Assembly: GCF_030271165.1 (NCBI RefSeq)
Contig: NZ_JASSZH010000034.1
Coordinates: 1-64,000 of the forward strand
Reading direction: 5' to 3'
Length of the DNA stretch: 64,000 nt
Source: Psychromicrobium xiongbiense
GTDB lineage: Bacteria > Actinomycetota > Actinomycetes > Actinomycetales > Micrococcaceae
Within the stretch, counting starts at the first letter, position 1. Each line of letters opens with the position of its first letter. The position numbers and the translations under genes are program-made. Shown piece after piece: positions 34,182 to 42,325 of the stretch. The notes beneath the pieces are model-generated. The model did not search any database and had not been told where the DNA came from. It saw only the letters and a program-made list of their open reading frames with translations.

Positions 34182-35666
34182 TTATGGTGCCGGCACCGGC
34201 ATCTCTTCGCTGACAGTAGCGGGCTGTGGCTCGGGTTTTGGCTCCTGTGCGGCTCGGCCTGACGGAAGCATGACGGCGACGAGGGTTGCCGCGAAGAGGA
34301 CCGCAGAACCGGTGAGCACCGCGGGCCGGGCGGCATCGACGTAGTGGGCGGGCAGCAATTGTCCACCGGCCCCGACGAAGATCGCCGTCATCACCGCGGT
34401 TCCGAGCGCCACGCCCAGCTCGCGGACCGTGGAGTTCACGCCCGAGGCCTTGGCATGGTCAACCAGCCCGAGGGTAGCCAGGAGCGCTGTGGCCGAGGGG
34501 GCGAAGACCAGACCCATACCGACTCCGGCCAGGATGAACGGTGCGATGAGCACCGGGTAGTCCACGTCCGGGGCGAGCAGCAGAGCGATCCAGCCGAGTG
34601 CGACGCACTGCAGCAGCAGACCCAGCACGAGCAGGATCCTCGTGCCGACGCGCGGTGCGATGATGCCAGCGATCGGGGCGATGAACATTGGCGCGAGCGT
34701 CCAGGGCGTGGTCTGCACAGCAGCTTCGAGCGGCGTCGATCCCTTCACGACCTGCAGGTACTGGATCAGGATAAAGACGGATCCGAAGGTCCCGAAGCTG
34801 AAGGCAAAACCGACCAGGTTGGTGATGGAGAACGAGCGATCGCGGAAGAGGCGGAGAGGCACGAGCGGTGCATCCGAGCGCGCCTGCCAGATGAGGAATG
34901 CGATCACGAGAGCGCCGCCGAGAGCGAGTTCGCCGATGACGCCAAGGGTCTTCCAGCCGTCATCGTTGCCACGCACAATAGCGTGCACCAGGGCGAGCAC
35001 GCCTCCCGCTGCGAGCATCGCGCCCGGCACATCGATGCGGACCCGGGCGCCGAAATCATTGCTCAACACGAGTAGCGCAAGCGGGATGGCCACGATGGCG
35101 ACGGGCACGTTGATCCAGAAGATCGCCTGCCAGTTCCAGCCCTCCATGATGGCGCCACCGATGAGCGGGCCGACTGCGACGCCGAGGCCGGAGACGCCGC
35201 CCCAGATGCCGATGGCGAGCGCGCGGCGTGCAGCGGGCACTGCGCCGGTGAGCAGGGCGAGCGAGAGCGGCATGACCGCCGCAGCACCGAGGCCCTGGAC
35301 CGCGCGGGCGACGATGAGCTGGCCTGGGTCACCACTGAGCGCTGCGAACAGCGAGCCGACGCCGAACAGGGCGATGCCGAGCACGAACACGGTGCGGCGG
35401 CCGAAGCGATCGCCGAGTGCTGAGGCGATCAGGATCGCGCCTGCGAAGGCGAGGGTGTAGGCGTTCACGAACCACTGCAGCTGCTGGATGCTCGCACCCA
35501 TTTCGCGGTGCAGCACCGGCAGAGCGTTAGTCATGACAAGGTTGTCGAGGGTCGCCATGAACATGGGCAGCGCCGCGGCGGCGATGACCAGCGCAACGGG
35601 GCGGAGTGGACGGATGGGGCTTGTTGGCCGGACCTGGCGGGCGGCGGGGGAGGAGGACTCGGACAT
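34182..35666 (-). CDS. MFS drug-type transporter (DHA2/EmrB family)
   Basis: A 494-aa proton-linked exporter with about 14 hydrophobic helices. The N-terminal FMATLDNLVMTNALPVLHREMG matches the DHA2 motif D1 region, and DRFGRRTVFVLG is MFS motif A between helices 2 and 3. VQGLGAAAVMPLSLALL is the motif B region. It is divergent from a TetR regulator, with two operator-like repeats between them, the classic arrangement of a TetR-controlled efflux pump. The substrate cannot be predicted. The Pro/Glu-rich C-terminal tail is cytoplasmic. Confidence 0.9.
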   Translation of the reverse strand: MSESSSPAARQVRPTSPIRPLRPVALVIAAAALPMFMATLDNLVMTNALPVLHREMGASIQQLQWFVNAYTLAFAGAILIASALGDRFGRRTVFVLGIALFGVGSLFAALSGDPGQLIVARAVQGLGAAAVMPLSLALLTGAVPAARRALAIGIWGGVSGLGVAVGPLIGGAIMEGWNWQAIFWINVPVAIVAIPLALLVLSNDFGARVRIDVPGAMLAAGGVLALVHAIVRGNDDGWKTLGVIGELALGGALVIAFLIWQARSDAPLVPLRLFRDRSFSITNLVGFAFSFGTFGSVFILIQYLQVVKGSTPLEAAVQTTPWTLAPMFIAPIAGIIAPRVGTRILLVLGLLLQCVALGWIALLLAPDVDYPVLIAPFILAGVGMGLVFAPSATALLATLGLVDHAKASGVNSTVRELGVALGTAVMTAIFVGAGGQLLPAHYVDAARPAVLTGSAVLFAATLVAVMLPSGRAAQEPKPEPQPATVSEEMPVPAP

Positions 35667-35679
35667 GATGACTCCGGTT

Positions 35680-35756
35680 GTAATTGAATGATTACTTGTG
35701 CTGATAGCAATGTAGTAATCGAATGATTACAAAGTCAAGCCCTTCGCTGGTAACCT
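35680..35756. promoter_or_regulatory. Two TetR-type operators and tetR promoter
   Basis: GTAATTGAATGATTAC (35680-35695) and GTAATCGAATGATTAC (35715-35730) are the same 16-bp near-palindrome (GTAATC-N4-GATTAC), 35 bp apart between the divergent MFS and TetR genes. TTACAA (35727-35732), an 18-bp spacer and TAACCT (35751-35756) form a tetR promoter overlapping the second operator. The ATG follows after six bases, so the tetR mRNA may be leaderless. Confidence 0.7.
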
Positions 35757-35762
35757 TTCGCT

Positions 35763-36410
35763 ATGACTTCCGCAACGACCGCCGACGACGCCGTCGAGCC
35801 TGACGATTCGGGTCGTCGCCTGTCCTCTGAGGAGCGTCGCGCTCAGATCATCCGGGCCGCGCTCACCGTGTTCGGTGCACGCGGCTACGAGGGCGCCACC
35901 ACCGATCAGGTCGCGCGGGCAGCAGGTGTCAGCCAGCCGTACGTCGTGCGTCTGTTCGGGTCGAAGGAAAACCTCTTCCTTGCCACCATCGAATACGCTC
36001 TGGACCGGTTGCTGTCGTCGTTCCGGGCGGCTCTCACCGAGTCCGATGAGGGCGGCGAGCGTCCGCTGGGTAAACGCATCGGCGAGGCATACGTCGACCT
36101 TATTGAGGTGCGCGGCCTGCATCAGACCTTGGCCCATGCCTACCTGCTCGGCAGCAATCCGGCCATCGGGGCCGCCGCACGCCAGGGCTTTGCCCGGGTC
36201 TGGCGATTCTTCCGCGACGACATGGGGCTCAATGCTGAGGATGCTCGCAATTTTCTGGCCGAAGGCATGCTGATCAGCACCATGATCGGCTTGCGGATTG
36301 TCGATGACTACGGCTCCGATCCGCAGATCACTGAGCTGTTCCGTGCATGTTTCCCCAACAAGCTTCCGCATGTACTGGCGGTGCTGCCACGCAGCCAACC
36401 ACTCAGATAG
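35763..36410 (+). CDS. TetR/AcrR family regulator
   Basis: A 215-aa repressor. The helix-turn-helix is at about residues 35-75: IRAALTVFGARGYEGATTDQVARAAGVSQPYVVRLFGSKENLF contains the standard TetR pattern (core VARAAGVSQPYVVRLFG). The remainder is the variable ligand-binding and dimer domain. It is divergent from the MFS exporter and probably represses both that gene and itself through the paired 16-bp operators. The inducer is unknown. Confidence 0.92.
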   Translation: MTSATTADDAVEPDDSGRRLSSEERRAQIIRAALTVFGARGYEGATTDQVARAAGVSQPYVVRLFGSKENLFLATIEYALDRLLSSFRAALTESDEGGERPLGKRIGEAYVDLIEVRGLHQTLAHAYLLGSNPAIGAAARQGFARVWRFFRDDMGLNAEDARNFLAEGMLISTMIGLRIVDDYGSDPQITELFRACFPNKLPHVLAVLPRSQPLR

Positions 36411-36474
36411 CCAGCGCTGCCCTCCCACAGGTGAGGGCAGCTGAGCACGAAGTACCCGGGGGAGCGCCCGCAGC

Positions 36475-36492
36475 TTCTTAAGGAATTCTTAA
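36475..36492 (+). promoter_or_regulatory. 11-bp-phased direct repeat upstream of the PAP2-DedA-two-component operon
   Basis: TTCTTAA occurs at 36475-36481 and 36486-36492, an 11-bp step, as is usual for OmpR/PhoB-type response-regulator sites. It lies 70 bp before the first gene of an operon that itself encodes an OmpR-type regulator, so autoregulation is likely. This is inference from spacing. Confidence 0.5.
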
Positions 36493-36561
36493 AGGCCATG
36501 ACCCAGGCTGGAACCTGATGGACAACCGTCCGCTCGTCCAGACTTGGAGGTCAGAGCCCCT

Positions 36562-37350
36562 GTGGAACACGATCAGGAAATCCCCGCGGTACCCCGCCCC
36601 ACCCGGATGACCACGCCCGGGCGTGCCACGCCGGGTGCAGCCGTCCAGCTGAGCGCCCGCAACCGCCTCGCGGTGCTCCCCGAGCCCCGGCACTGGTTCA
36701 GCGTCGTGCTGCCGCTGTTCCTGATCGTGCTGGCGCTGGGCATCCTGGCCAAAGCTGTGCCGAGTTTCAGCACCACAGAGTTCGGTGTGGATCAGACGCT
36801 GAGCCAGCACCACGTACCAGTGCTGAACTCGCTGGCTAAGGGACTGGAGTTCCTCTTCGGCCCAGCCTTCGGCGCGCTGCTGGTGGTGCTGATCGGGCTG
36901 TTCCTGTTCTTCGTGAGGCGCTCGCCGGTCAATGCGCTGGCCTTCGTGCTGGTCGCCTGCTCCGGCTGGGTCGTCAGTGAGGTCTTCAAGCTGATCATCG
37001 CCCGCCAACGGCCGGATCAGAGCCTGCTCTTCGACCCGCTCTCCCCGGAAACCGGCTCCAACAGCTTCCCCAGTGGACACACCAGCTTCGCCGTCGCCCT
37101 CGCTCTGGCCTGCTACTTCCTGGCCCGGCAGACCCGCTGGAAGATCCCTGTGGCCTGTCTCGCCGTCGTGATTCCGCTGCTGGTCGGCTGGTCCCGCCTG
37201 TACATCGGCGTGCACTATCCCACCGATGTCATCGCGGCCATCCTGGCCACTCTTGCGACCGTCACCCTGTTCGCGGTGCTCTGGAACCGCTTCGCCGGGC
37301 GCCTGCTGGGCGGCCTGCCGATCTTCGCCGACCTCCGGGTGCAGCGATGA
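36562..37350 (+). CDS. PAP2-family membrane phosphatase
   Basis: Integral membrane phosphatase (262 aa) with about six helices. The three catalytic signatures are KLIIARQRP (K-x6-RP), SFPSGHTSF (PSGH) and SRLYIGVHYPTDV (SR-x5-H-x3-D), placing the active site at the outer membrane face. Members dephosphorylate phosphatidic acid, phosphatidylglycerophosphate or undecaprenyl pyrophosphate; the exact substrate is unknown. GTG 36562 has GGAGGT about ten bases upstream. Its stop overlaps the DedA ATG. The link to DedA and a two-component system suggests an envelope or lipid-carrier stress role. Confidence 0.9.
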   Translation: MEHDQEIPAVPRPTRMTTPGRATPGAAVQLSARNRLAVLPEPRHWFSVVLPLFLIVLALGILAKAVPSFSTTEFGVDQTLSQHHVPVLNSLAKGLEFLFGPAFGALLVVLIGLFLFFVRRSPVNALAFVLVACSGWVVSEVFKLIIARQRPDQSLLFDPLSPETGSNSFPSGHTSFAVALALACYFLARQTRWKIPVACLAVVIPLLVGWSRLYIGVHYPTDVIAAILATLATVTLFAVLWNRFAGRLLGGLPIFADLRVQR

Positions 37351-37991
37351 GCCTCCTGGACCCGACGTCCCTGCTGCAGGGCCTTGGCCCCTGGGCGCTG
37401 GTGGCCGTCGCCATCATGGTGTTCATCGAATCCGGCGTGCTCTTCCCCTTCCTCCCCGGGGACTCGCTGCTGTTCACCGCCGGGCTGCTGAGCCTGCAGC
37501 TGGGTATTCCGCTGCCGGTGCTGATCATCGTCGTCTCCCTCGCCGCCATCGCCGGTGATCAGGTGGGGTATCTGCTGGGCCGTCGCTTCGGCCGCCGCTG
37601 GTTCAAGGACGATGCAAAGATCCTCAAGACCGCCTATCTGGAGCGCACCGAGGAGTTCTACGCCCGGCGTGGTGGGGCTGCCGTGATTCTCTCCCGCTTC
37701 GTGCCCATTGTGCGCACTTACGCACCACTCGCGGCGGGTGCTGCCCGCTACCAGTACCGATCCTTCACGCTGTGGAACATTGTGGGCGCCGTCGCCTGGG
37801 CCACCTCCGTCACGCTGCTGGGATCCTGGCTGGGTCAGGTGCAGTTCATCGCCAAGAACATCGACGTCATCGCGGTCGCGATCGTCGTGATTTCGGTGGT
37901 GCCCTCGGTGGTGGGAGCGCTGCTGCGGCGTCGTAAGGCCGCCGGTCCTGCACGCGATGCCGCCGACAGTGAGGTACTGGTGGAAGAGTAG
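37347..37991 (+). CDS. DedA family membrane protein
   Basis: A 214-aa DedA/VTT protein with about five hydrophobic regions. Characteristic stretches are ESGVLFPFLPGDSLLFTAGLL, GDQVGYLLGRRFGRRWF and LSRFVPIVRTYAPLAAGAARY. DedA proteins are linked to membrane-lipid flipping, including undecaprenyl-phosphate recycling in some lineages. The ATG overlaps the PAP2 stop (ATGA); a phosphatase plus a carrier-recycling protein makes a sensible pair. The response-regulator gene starts five bases after its stop. Confidence 0.92.
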   Translation: MSLLDPTSLLQGLGPWALVAVAIMVFIESGVLFPFLPGDSLLFTAGLLSLQLGIPLPVLIIVVSLAAIAGDQVGYLLGRRFGRRWFKDDAKILKTAYLERTEEFYARRGGAAVILSRFVPIVRTYAPLAAGAARYQYRSFTLWNIVGAVAWATSVTLLGSWLGQVQFIAKNIDVIAVAIVVISVVPSVVGALLRRRKAAGPARDAADSEVLVEE

Positions 37992-37996
37992 TCCCT

Positions 37997-38734
37997 ATGG
38001 ACAGCGATCAGATGGACCCGGAAGACCTGGACCCGGAAGACCTGGACCCGGAAGACCTGGACGATCTGGACCACCGGCCCGCGATCCTCCTCGTGGAGGA
38101 CGATGCCGTCCTGGGCCCGCTGATCGTCGAGCTGATCGAGGATGACTTCCTGGTGGATCTGGCGCGAAACGGCCAGGAAGGTCTGCATCTGGCGCTCAGC
38201 GGGGCCTGGGATGCTCTGGTGGTCGACCGCGGGCTGCCGGTGATGGACGGCATTACCTTGATTTCCGCTCTGCGTGCCCAGGGTCTGGACACACCCATTC
38301 TGATCCTCACGGCGCTGGGTTCGGTGGAGGACAAGGTGGCCGGGCTCGATGCCGGAGCCAATGACTATATGACCAAGCCCTTCGATGCTGCCGAGCTCAA
38401 GGCCCGGTTACGAGCGCTCACCCGCAGCTATGCCTCGGTGCCCGCGCTGCTGAGCGTGGGCAACTGGGATCTGGACGTGAACGCCCGGCTGGTCCGCTCG
38501 GTCCACGGCGAACGAGTGTCCCTGACGGCCAAGGAGACCGAGATGTTCGCTCTTTTTGCGCAGTCCCCGGACCACGTGTTCTCCCGCGAAGAACTCATGA
38601 CCGCACTGTTCCAGCCGACCGAGCAGCCCGGCGTCATCGACACCTACGTCCATCATCTGCGGCGCAAAATCTCCAGGACCATCGTCCGCACCGTCCACGG
38701 GGTGGGTTATCAGGCAGGGGCGGGCGATGACTGA
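37997..38734 (+). CDS. OmpR-family response regulator
   Basis: A 245-aa regulator. After an acidic N-terminal leader of about 30 residues (three DPEDL repeats), the receiver domain begins at RPAILLVEDDAVLG. Phospho-acceptor Asp is in ALVVDRGLPVMDG (about residue 77) and the conserved Lys in NDYMTKPFD. The C-terminal winged helix has VSLTAKETEMFALFAQSP and VIDTYVHHLRRKI. ATG overlaps no upstream gene but starts five bases after dedA; it overlaps the kinase by eight bases. A TTCTTAA direct repeat upstream of the operon is a candidate target. Confidence 0.92.
   Translation: MDSDQMDPEDLDPEDLDPEDLDDLDHRPAILLVEDDAVLGPLIVELIEDDFLVDLARNGQEGLHLALSGAWDALVVDRGLPVMDGITLISALRAQGLDTPILILTALGSVEDKVAGLDAGANDYMTKPFDAAELKARLRALTRSYASVPALLSVGNWDLDVNARLVRSVHGERVSLTAKETEMFALFAQSPDHVFSREELMTALFQPTEQPGVIDTYVHHLRRKISRTIVRTVHGVGYQAGAGDD
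38015..38059 (+). repeat. 15-bp tandem repeat, three units, in the response-regulator gene
   Basis: Three perfect copies of GACCCGGAAGACCTG, in frame and encoding DPEDL three times at the N-terminus, before the receiver domain. Unit length is a codon multiple, so copy-number change would keep the frame. Confidence 0.95.
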
Positions 38735-39767
38735 TCTCGGTGCGAACGATTCACTCGGTTCCATCCGCAGCGCTGCCCGCCGGGTGGCCCTGCGGATCAG
38801 CATCGCCTGCGGTGTCGCGATGATCTGCGTGTTCGCCCTGGGTTTCCTGTTCATCCTGTACCGTGCCAGCCTTCCGGTGGAGCCTGCCTCGGAGCATCCC
38901 GGCTCCCTGGTGGTGCGCCTCGACCCGGCCGATCTGGTGGTGGGGGCCATTCTGGCCAGTTGCGCGGCGGTGATCCTGGCCGGCGGTGTGGGCTGGCTGA
39001 GCGCACGGAGTGCGATGGCGCCGCTGGGCGAGGCGCTGGCGAAACAGAAGCGATTCGTCCAGGACGCGAGCCATGAATTGCGGACCCCGCTGGCGATCCT
39101 CGATGCCCGGGTGCAGTTGGTGCAGCGGGATACGCCGGCCGAGACGAAGGCCGGGCGCACTCTGGTGAAGATCCGGCAGGACACCGCGTCGTTGACCGGA
39201 ATGGTGGAGGATCTGTTGCTGGCAGCGACTGCCACCGGGCCACAACCCCGGCAGGAGGTCATGGACCTTTCGGCCGTTGTGGCGGGGGTCGCGACCGACG
39301 TCCAGGTGATTGCCGCCGAGCGAGGCGTACAGATCGTCCAGGACCTGGCTCCTGGTGTGCAGATCCGGGCACCACGGGAGGGAATCCGCCGGGTGGCGCT
39401 GGCACTGGCGGACAATGCGCTCAATCACACGCCAGATGGCGGCCAGGTCACCCTGGCGTTGGCGGTCCAGGGGCAGTGGGCGGTGCTGACGGTCACGGAT
39501 ACCGGTGCGGGAATCAGCGGAGTTGCGCCGGAGAAGATTTTTGAACGCTTTGTCCGGGCCGATGCACCAGCGTCCCAGAGCGGGTCGGCACAGAGCGGGT
39601 CGGCACAGAGCGGGTCGGCACATAGTGGCGGCAGCGCCAGGCCGACGAGCTTCGGCATCGGGCTCGCCCTGGTCCGGGAGCTCGTCACGGCGGCCGGAGG
39701 GACGGTCGAGGTGGCGCAGACCGGCCCACAGGGAACCAGCATGCGGGCAGTTCTGCCCAGGGTGTAA
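38727..39767 (+). CDS. Sensor histidine kinase
   Basis: A 346-aa membrane kinase partner of the preceding regulator. Two helices (about residues 23-50 and 70-90) enclose a short extracytoplasmic loop. The HisKA phospho-site is VQDASHELRTPLAILD (His about residue 114). ATP-binding boxes follow: N box LALADNALNHTP, G1 VTDTGAGIS, F box IFERFVRAD, G2 GIGLALV. A triple QSGSA repeat is inserted between the F and G2 boxes, lengthening the ATP lid. Overlaps the regulator gene by eight bases. Confidence 0.93.
   Translation: MTDLGANDSLGSIRSAARRVALRISIACGVAMICVFALGFLFILYRASLPVEPASEHPGSLVVRLDPADLVVGAILASCAAVILAGGVGWLSARSAMAPLGEALAKQKRFVQDASHELRTPLAILDARVQLVQRDTPAETKAGRTLVKIRQDTASLTGMVEDLLLAATATGPQPRQEVMDLSAVVAGVATDVQVIAAERGVQIVQDLAPGVQIRAPREGIRRVALALADNALNHTPDGGQVTLALAVQGQWAVLTVTDTGAGISGVAPEKIFERFVRADAPASQSGSAQSGSAQSGSAHSGGSARPTSFGIGLALVRELVTAAGGTVEVAQTGPQGTSMRAVLPRV
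39576..39620 (+). repeat. 15-bp tandem repeat, three units, in the kinase ATP lid
   Basis: Three perfect copies of CAGAGCGGGTCGGCA, in frame and encoding QSGSA three times, between the F and G2 boxes of the kinase. A similar triple 15-bp repeat lies in the partner regulator gene. Confidence 0.95.
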
Positions 39768-39797
39768 GGGCGGGGTGACAGAGTCATTCATGAATAA

Positions 39798-39829
39798 AAC
39801 TGTTCAGTTAGCTTCATATCTGCTATTCT
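39798..39829 (+). promoter_or_regulatory. Promoter and operator of the MarR-type gene
   Basis: AACTGTTCAGTT (39798-39809), with paired ends AACTG/CAGTT, overlaps the -35 box TGTTCA (39801-39806). TATTCT (39824-39829) follows after 17 bp, and the ATG after six more, so the mRNA may be leaderless. The palindrome position suggests autorepression. Confidence 0.55.
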
Positions 39830-39835
39830 GATGTC

Positions 39836-40285
39836 ATGCCTACTGCAGAGAACACTTCCGCAGACCGTGCCGCCAGCCTGGCCGCAGATCTTCGAGTGGT
39901 TCTGGCACAGCTCAACCGCAGGCTCAGAGAACAGGCCATGTTGGGGGACCTGACCCGGTCACAGATCAATGTGCTGGCCAGGATTGAGCGTGACGGCCCA
40001 GCAGGGCGAAGCGACCTGGCCAGAGCGGAAGGAATCACCCCGCAGTCCATGGGGGCGCTGATTGCCGGTCTGGAGGATCGGGGGCTGGTGAGTTCCCTGC
40101 CGGACCCTTCCGACGGTCGACGGGCACTAGTAAGCCTCACCCCGCACGCCCTGGAGCTTTTTGGCCAGGGGCGCCTTGCGCGGGAGGACTGGCTGGCCCA
40201 GGCGCTCCAGGCTCAGCTGACGCCCGCTGAACAGGTGGAGCTTCGCCACAGTGTTGAGCTACTGCAACGGCTGAGCCGATTCTGA
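39836..40285 (+). CDS. MarR-family regulator
   Basis: A 149-aa winged-helix dimer-type regulator. The DNA-binding region is SQINVLARIERDGPAGRSDLARAEGITPQSMGALIAGLEDRGLV (core LARAEGITPQSMG, about residues 58-70), followed by the wing LPDPSDGRRALVSLT. It precedes an isochorismatase-type hydrolase and an MFS transporter, a common MarR-controlled detoxification or resistance layout. It is probably autoregulated by the palindrome overlapping its -35 box. Ligand unknown. Confidence 0.92.
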   Translation: MPTAENTSADRAASLAADLRVVLAQLNRRLREQAMLGDLTRSQINVLARIERDGPAGRSDLARAEGITPQSMGALIAGLEDRGLVSSLPDPSDGRRALVSLTPHALELFGQGRLAREDWLAQALQAQLTPAEQVELRHSVELLQRLSRF

Positions 40286-40334
40286 GCTAGCCTTCGGGCT
40301 TGCCATTTTTCATTCATCCTCTGAAGGAGTTCTG

Positions 40335-40916
40335 ATGGCTTTGACCACGCTTGATCCGGTGACCGCTTTGATCGTCATCGATCTTCAACAAGGCATTGTC
40401 GGGATGCCGGGCACCGCCCACCCCACCGCAGAGGTGGTCCAACGCTCGGCGGCGCTGGCGGAGGCCTTCCGGAGCAGAAACCTTCCGGTGGTGTTGGTCA
40501 ACGTGGTCGGAGCGCCCCGGGTCCGCACGGATATGAATCCCAGCGGGGCTGCGGTTCTGGGGCAGAACCTGGCCACGGACTGGGCGGCGCTGGTCCCTGA
40601 ACTCGGCGATCATCCTGCGGATCTGAGAATCAGCAAGAGTGCCCGTAGTGCCCTGAGCAATCCGGAACTGCGGGATGCCCTCCGGTCGGTGGGTGCGACC
40701 CAGCTGGTGCTGACCGGCATTGCGACCAGTAGCGGAGTCGAGTCCACGGCACGGCAGGCCTTCGATGAGGGATACCACCTCAGCCTGGTCACCGATGCCA
40801 TGACGGACTCGTCTGTGGAGGCCCATGAGCATTCCGTGACCCGAATTTTCCCGCGGATCGGGGAGACCGGCACGACGGCGGAGCTTCTGGAACTGCTTGA
40901 ACGAAGAGGAGAGTGA
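40335..40916 (+). CDS. Isochorismatase-superfamily hydrolase
   Basis: A 193-aa alpha/beta protein of the isochorismatase/cysteine hydrolase superfamily. The catalytic Asp is in TALIVIDLQQGIVG and the Lys in RISKSARSAL. At the usual nucleophile position the motif is LTGIATSSGVEST, with Gly where amidohydrolases have Cys. The nucleophile is therefore absent, as in true isochorismatases such as EntB, so an amidase activity is unlikely; substrate remains unknown. GAAGGAG precedes the ATG. The stop overlaps the MFS GTG by four bases. Confidence 0.88.
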   Translation: MALTTLDPVTALIVIDLQQGIVGMPGTAHPTAEVVQRSAALAEAFRSRNLPVVLVNVVGAPRVRTDMNPSGAAVLGQNLATDWAALVPELGDHPADLRISKSARSALSNPELRDALRSVGATQLVLTGIATSSGVESTARQAFDEGYHLSLVTDAMTDSSVEAHEHSVTRIFPRIGETGTTAELLELLERRGE

Positions 40917-42325
40917 CCGCCCGGCTGGCACCTGCTGATCAGGTCCCGGATCAGCCGCGGGGTTTCGGCTGGCGTTTTCTGAGTCCTCTGCTGCTGGGCT
41001 CCACCCTGAACCCGATCAACAGTTCCATGATCGCGACCGGGCAGGTCGGGATCGGCCTGGACTTTCACCGGGGCCCGGGGGAGACCGCAGCCCTGGTCTC
41101 GGTACTGTACCTGTGCAGTGCGGTGATGCAGCCGACCATGGGCAAGCTCGCCACGCTGCTGGGGGCACGCCGGGTCTTTCTGGTGGGCACTGGCATCCTG
41201 CTGGTGGCCGGGCTGATCGGCAGTCTTGCCCAGAATTTTGAATCCCTCCTGGTCTCGAGAGCACTGATTGGCGCCGGAACAGCGGCGGCCTACCCGACGG
41301 CGATGTCCCTGGTCAGGGCGCGGGCGGATGAACTGGGCAGCGGTGTCCCCGCGCGTGTGCTGGGAAACTTCTCGATCGCCAGCCAGGTCACCGCAGTCAT
41401 CGGCCTGCCGCTGGGCGGGCTGCTGACCGGGATTCTGGGCTGGCGGGCGCTGTTTTTCGTCAACGTGCCCCTCGCGCTACTGACGCTGATTTTCACCCTT
41501 CTGGGTGTCGACCGGGACGAGACAGCCCCGCGCACCCGGGAACTGAGTCTGCTGCGTTCGCTCGATCTTCCCGGCATCGTGCTCTTTGCCTTGGTCATCG
41601 CGGGCCTTCTGGTCTTCCTCTCCGATCTGGTGACACCGCAGTGGTGGCTGGTGCCAGGGATGGTGCTGACAGGCGCAGCCCTGGTTTTCTGGGAGCGCCG
41701 GGCATCCTCGCCGCTCATTGACGTGCGCATGCTCAGCCTCAACCGGGCGTTGCAGCGGAGCTACCTGCGTCAGACGCTGATCGCGCTGGGAATCTACACC
41801 TCGCTCTATGGCATCAGTCAGTGGATGGAACAGAGCGCCCAGCTGAGTGCCTCCGCGGTGGGTCTGGTGTTGTTGCCCTTGTCCGGGCTGAGCATCGTCA
41901 TCGCCCGCGTGGTTTCCTCACGAGGCTGGGTGAGGTGGCCCCTGGCACTCTCCGGACTCGCCTTCCTCCTGGCCGCCGCCGTGATGCTGGTGATCAGTGG
42001 TTCCGTGCCCGTGGTGGTACTGGTTGGCATGTCCTTGCTCCTGGGCTGCGCCAACGGGCTCAGCGGCTTTGCCAATCAGGCGGTGCTGTACGTTCAGACG
42101 ACTGGCGAGCAGATCGCTGTGGCCTCGGGGCTCTACCGAACGTTCACCTACCTGGGCGCCATTTTTTCCGCCAGCCTGATCGGGCTGGTCTTTGGAAAGG
42201 TGGCCACCGATGCCGGTTTCCACACTCTGGCCTGGGTGCTAGCCGTTCTGGGGCTCGGTGTGGTCCTGTTGTCGCTGCTGGACCGGTCGATTCCGGCCGC
42301 CACCGCGGTCGAGACGACGCACTGA
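40913..42325 (+). CDS. MFS transporter (DHA2-like)
   Basis: A 470-aa exporter with about 14 hydrophobic segments. Visible landmarks are SSMIATGQVGIGLDFH at the start, GARRVFLVGTGILL after helix 2, and SRALIGAGTAAAYPTAMSL. GTG start overlaps the isochorismatase stop (GTGA), so the two are cotranscribed under the MarR-type regulator. Its last 87 bases overlap the 3' end of the convergent PucR gene. Substrate unknown. Confidence 0.9.
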   Translation: MTARLAPADQVPDQPRGFGWRFLSPLLLGSTLNPINSSMIATGQVGIGLDFHRGPGETAALVSVLYLCSAVMQPTMGKLATLLGARRVFLVGTGILLVAGLIGSLAQNFESLLVSRALIGAGTAAAYPTAMSLVRARADELGSGVPARVLGNFSIASQVTAVIGLPLGGLLTGILGWRALFFVNVPLALLTLIFTLLGVDRDETAPRTRELSLLRSLDLPGIVLFALVIAGLLVFLSDLVTPQWWLVPGMVLTGAALVFWERRASSPLIDVRMLSLNRALQRSYLRQTLIALGIYTSLYGISQWMEQSAQLSASAVGLVLLPLSGLSIVIARVVSSRGWVRWPLALSGLAFLLAAAVMLVISGSVPVVVLVGMSLLLGCANGLSGFANQAVLYVQTTGEQIAVASGLYRTFTYLGAIFSASLIGLVFGKVATDAGFHTLAWVLAVLGLGVVLLSLLDRSIPAATAVETTH

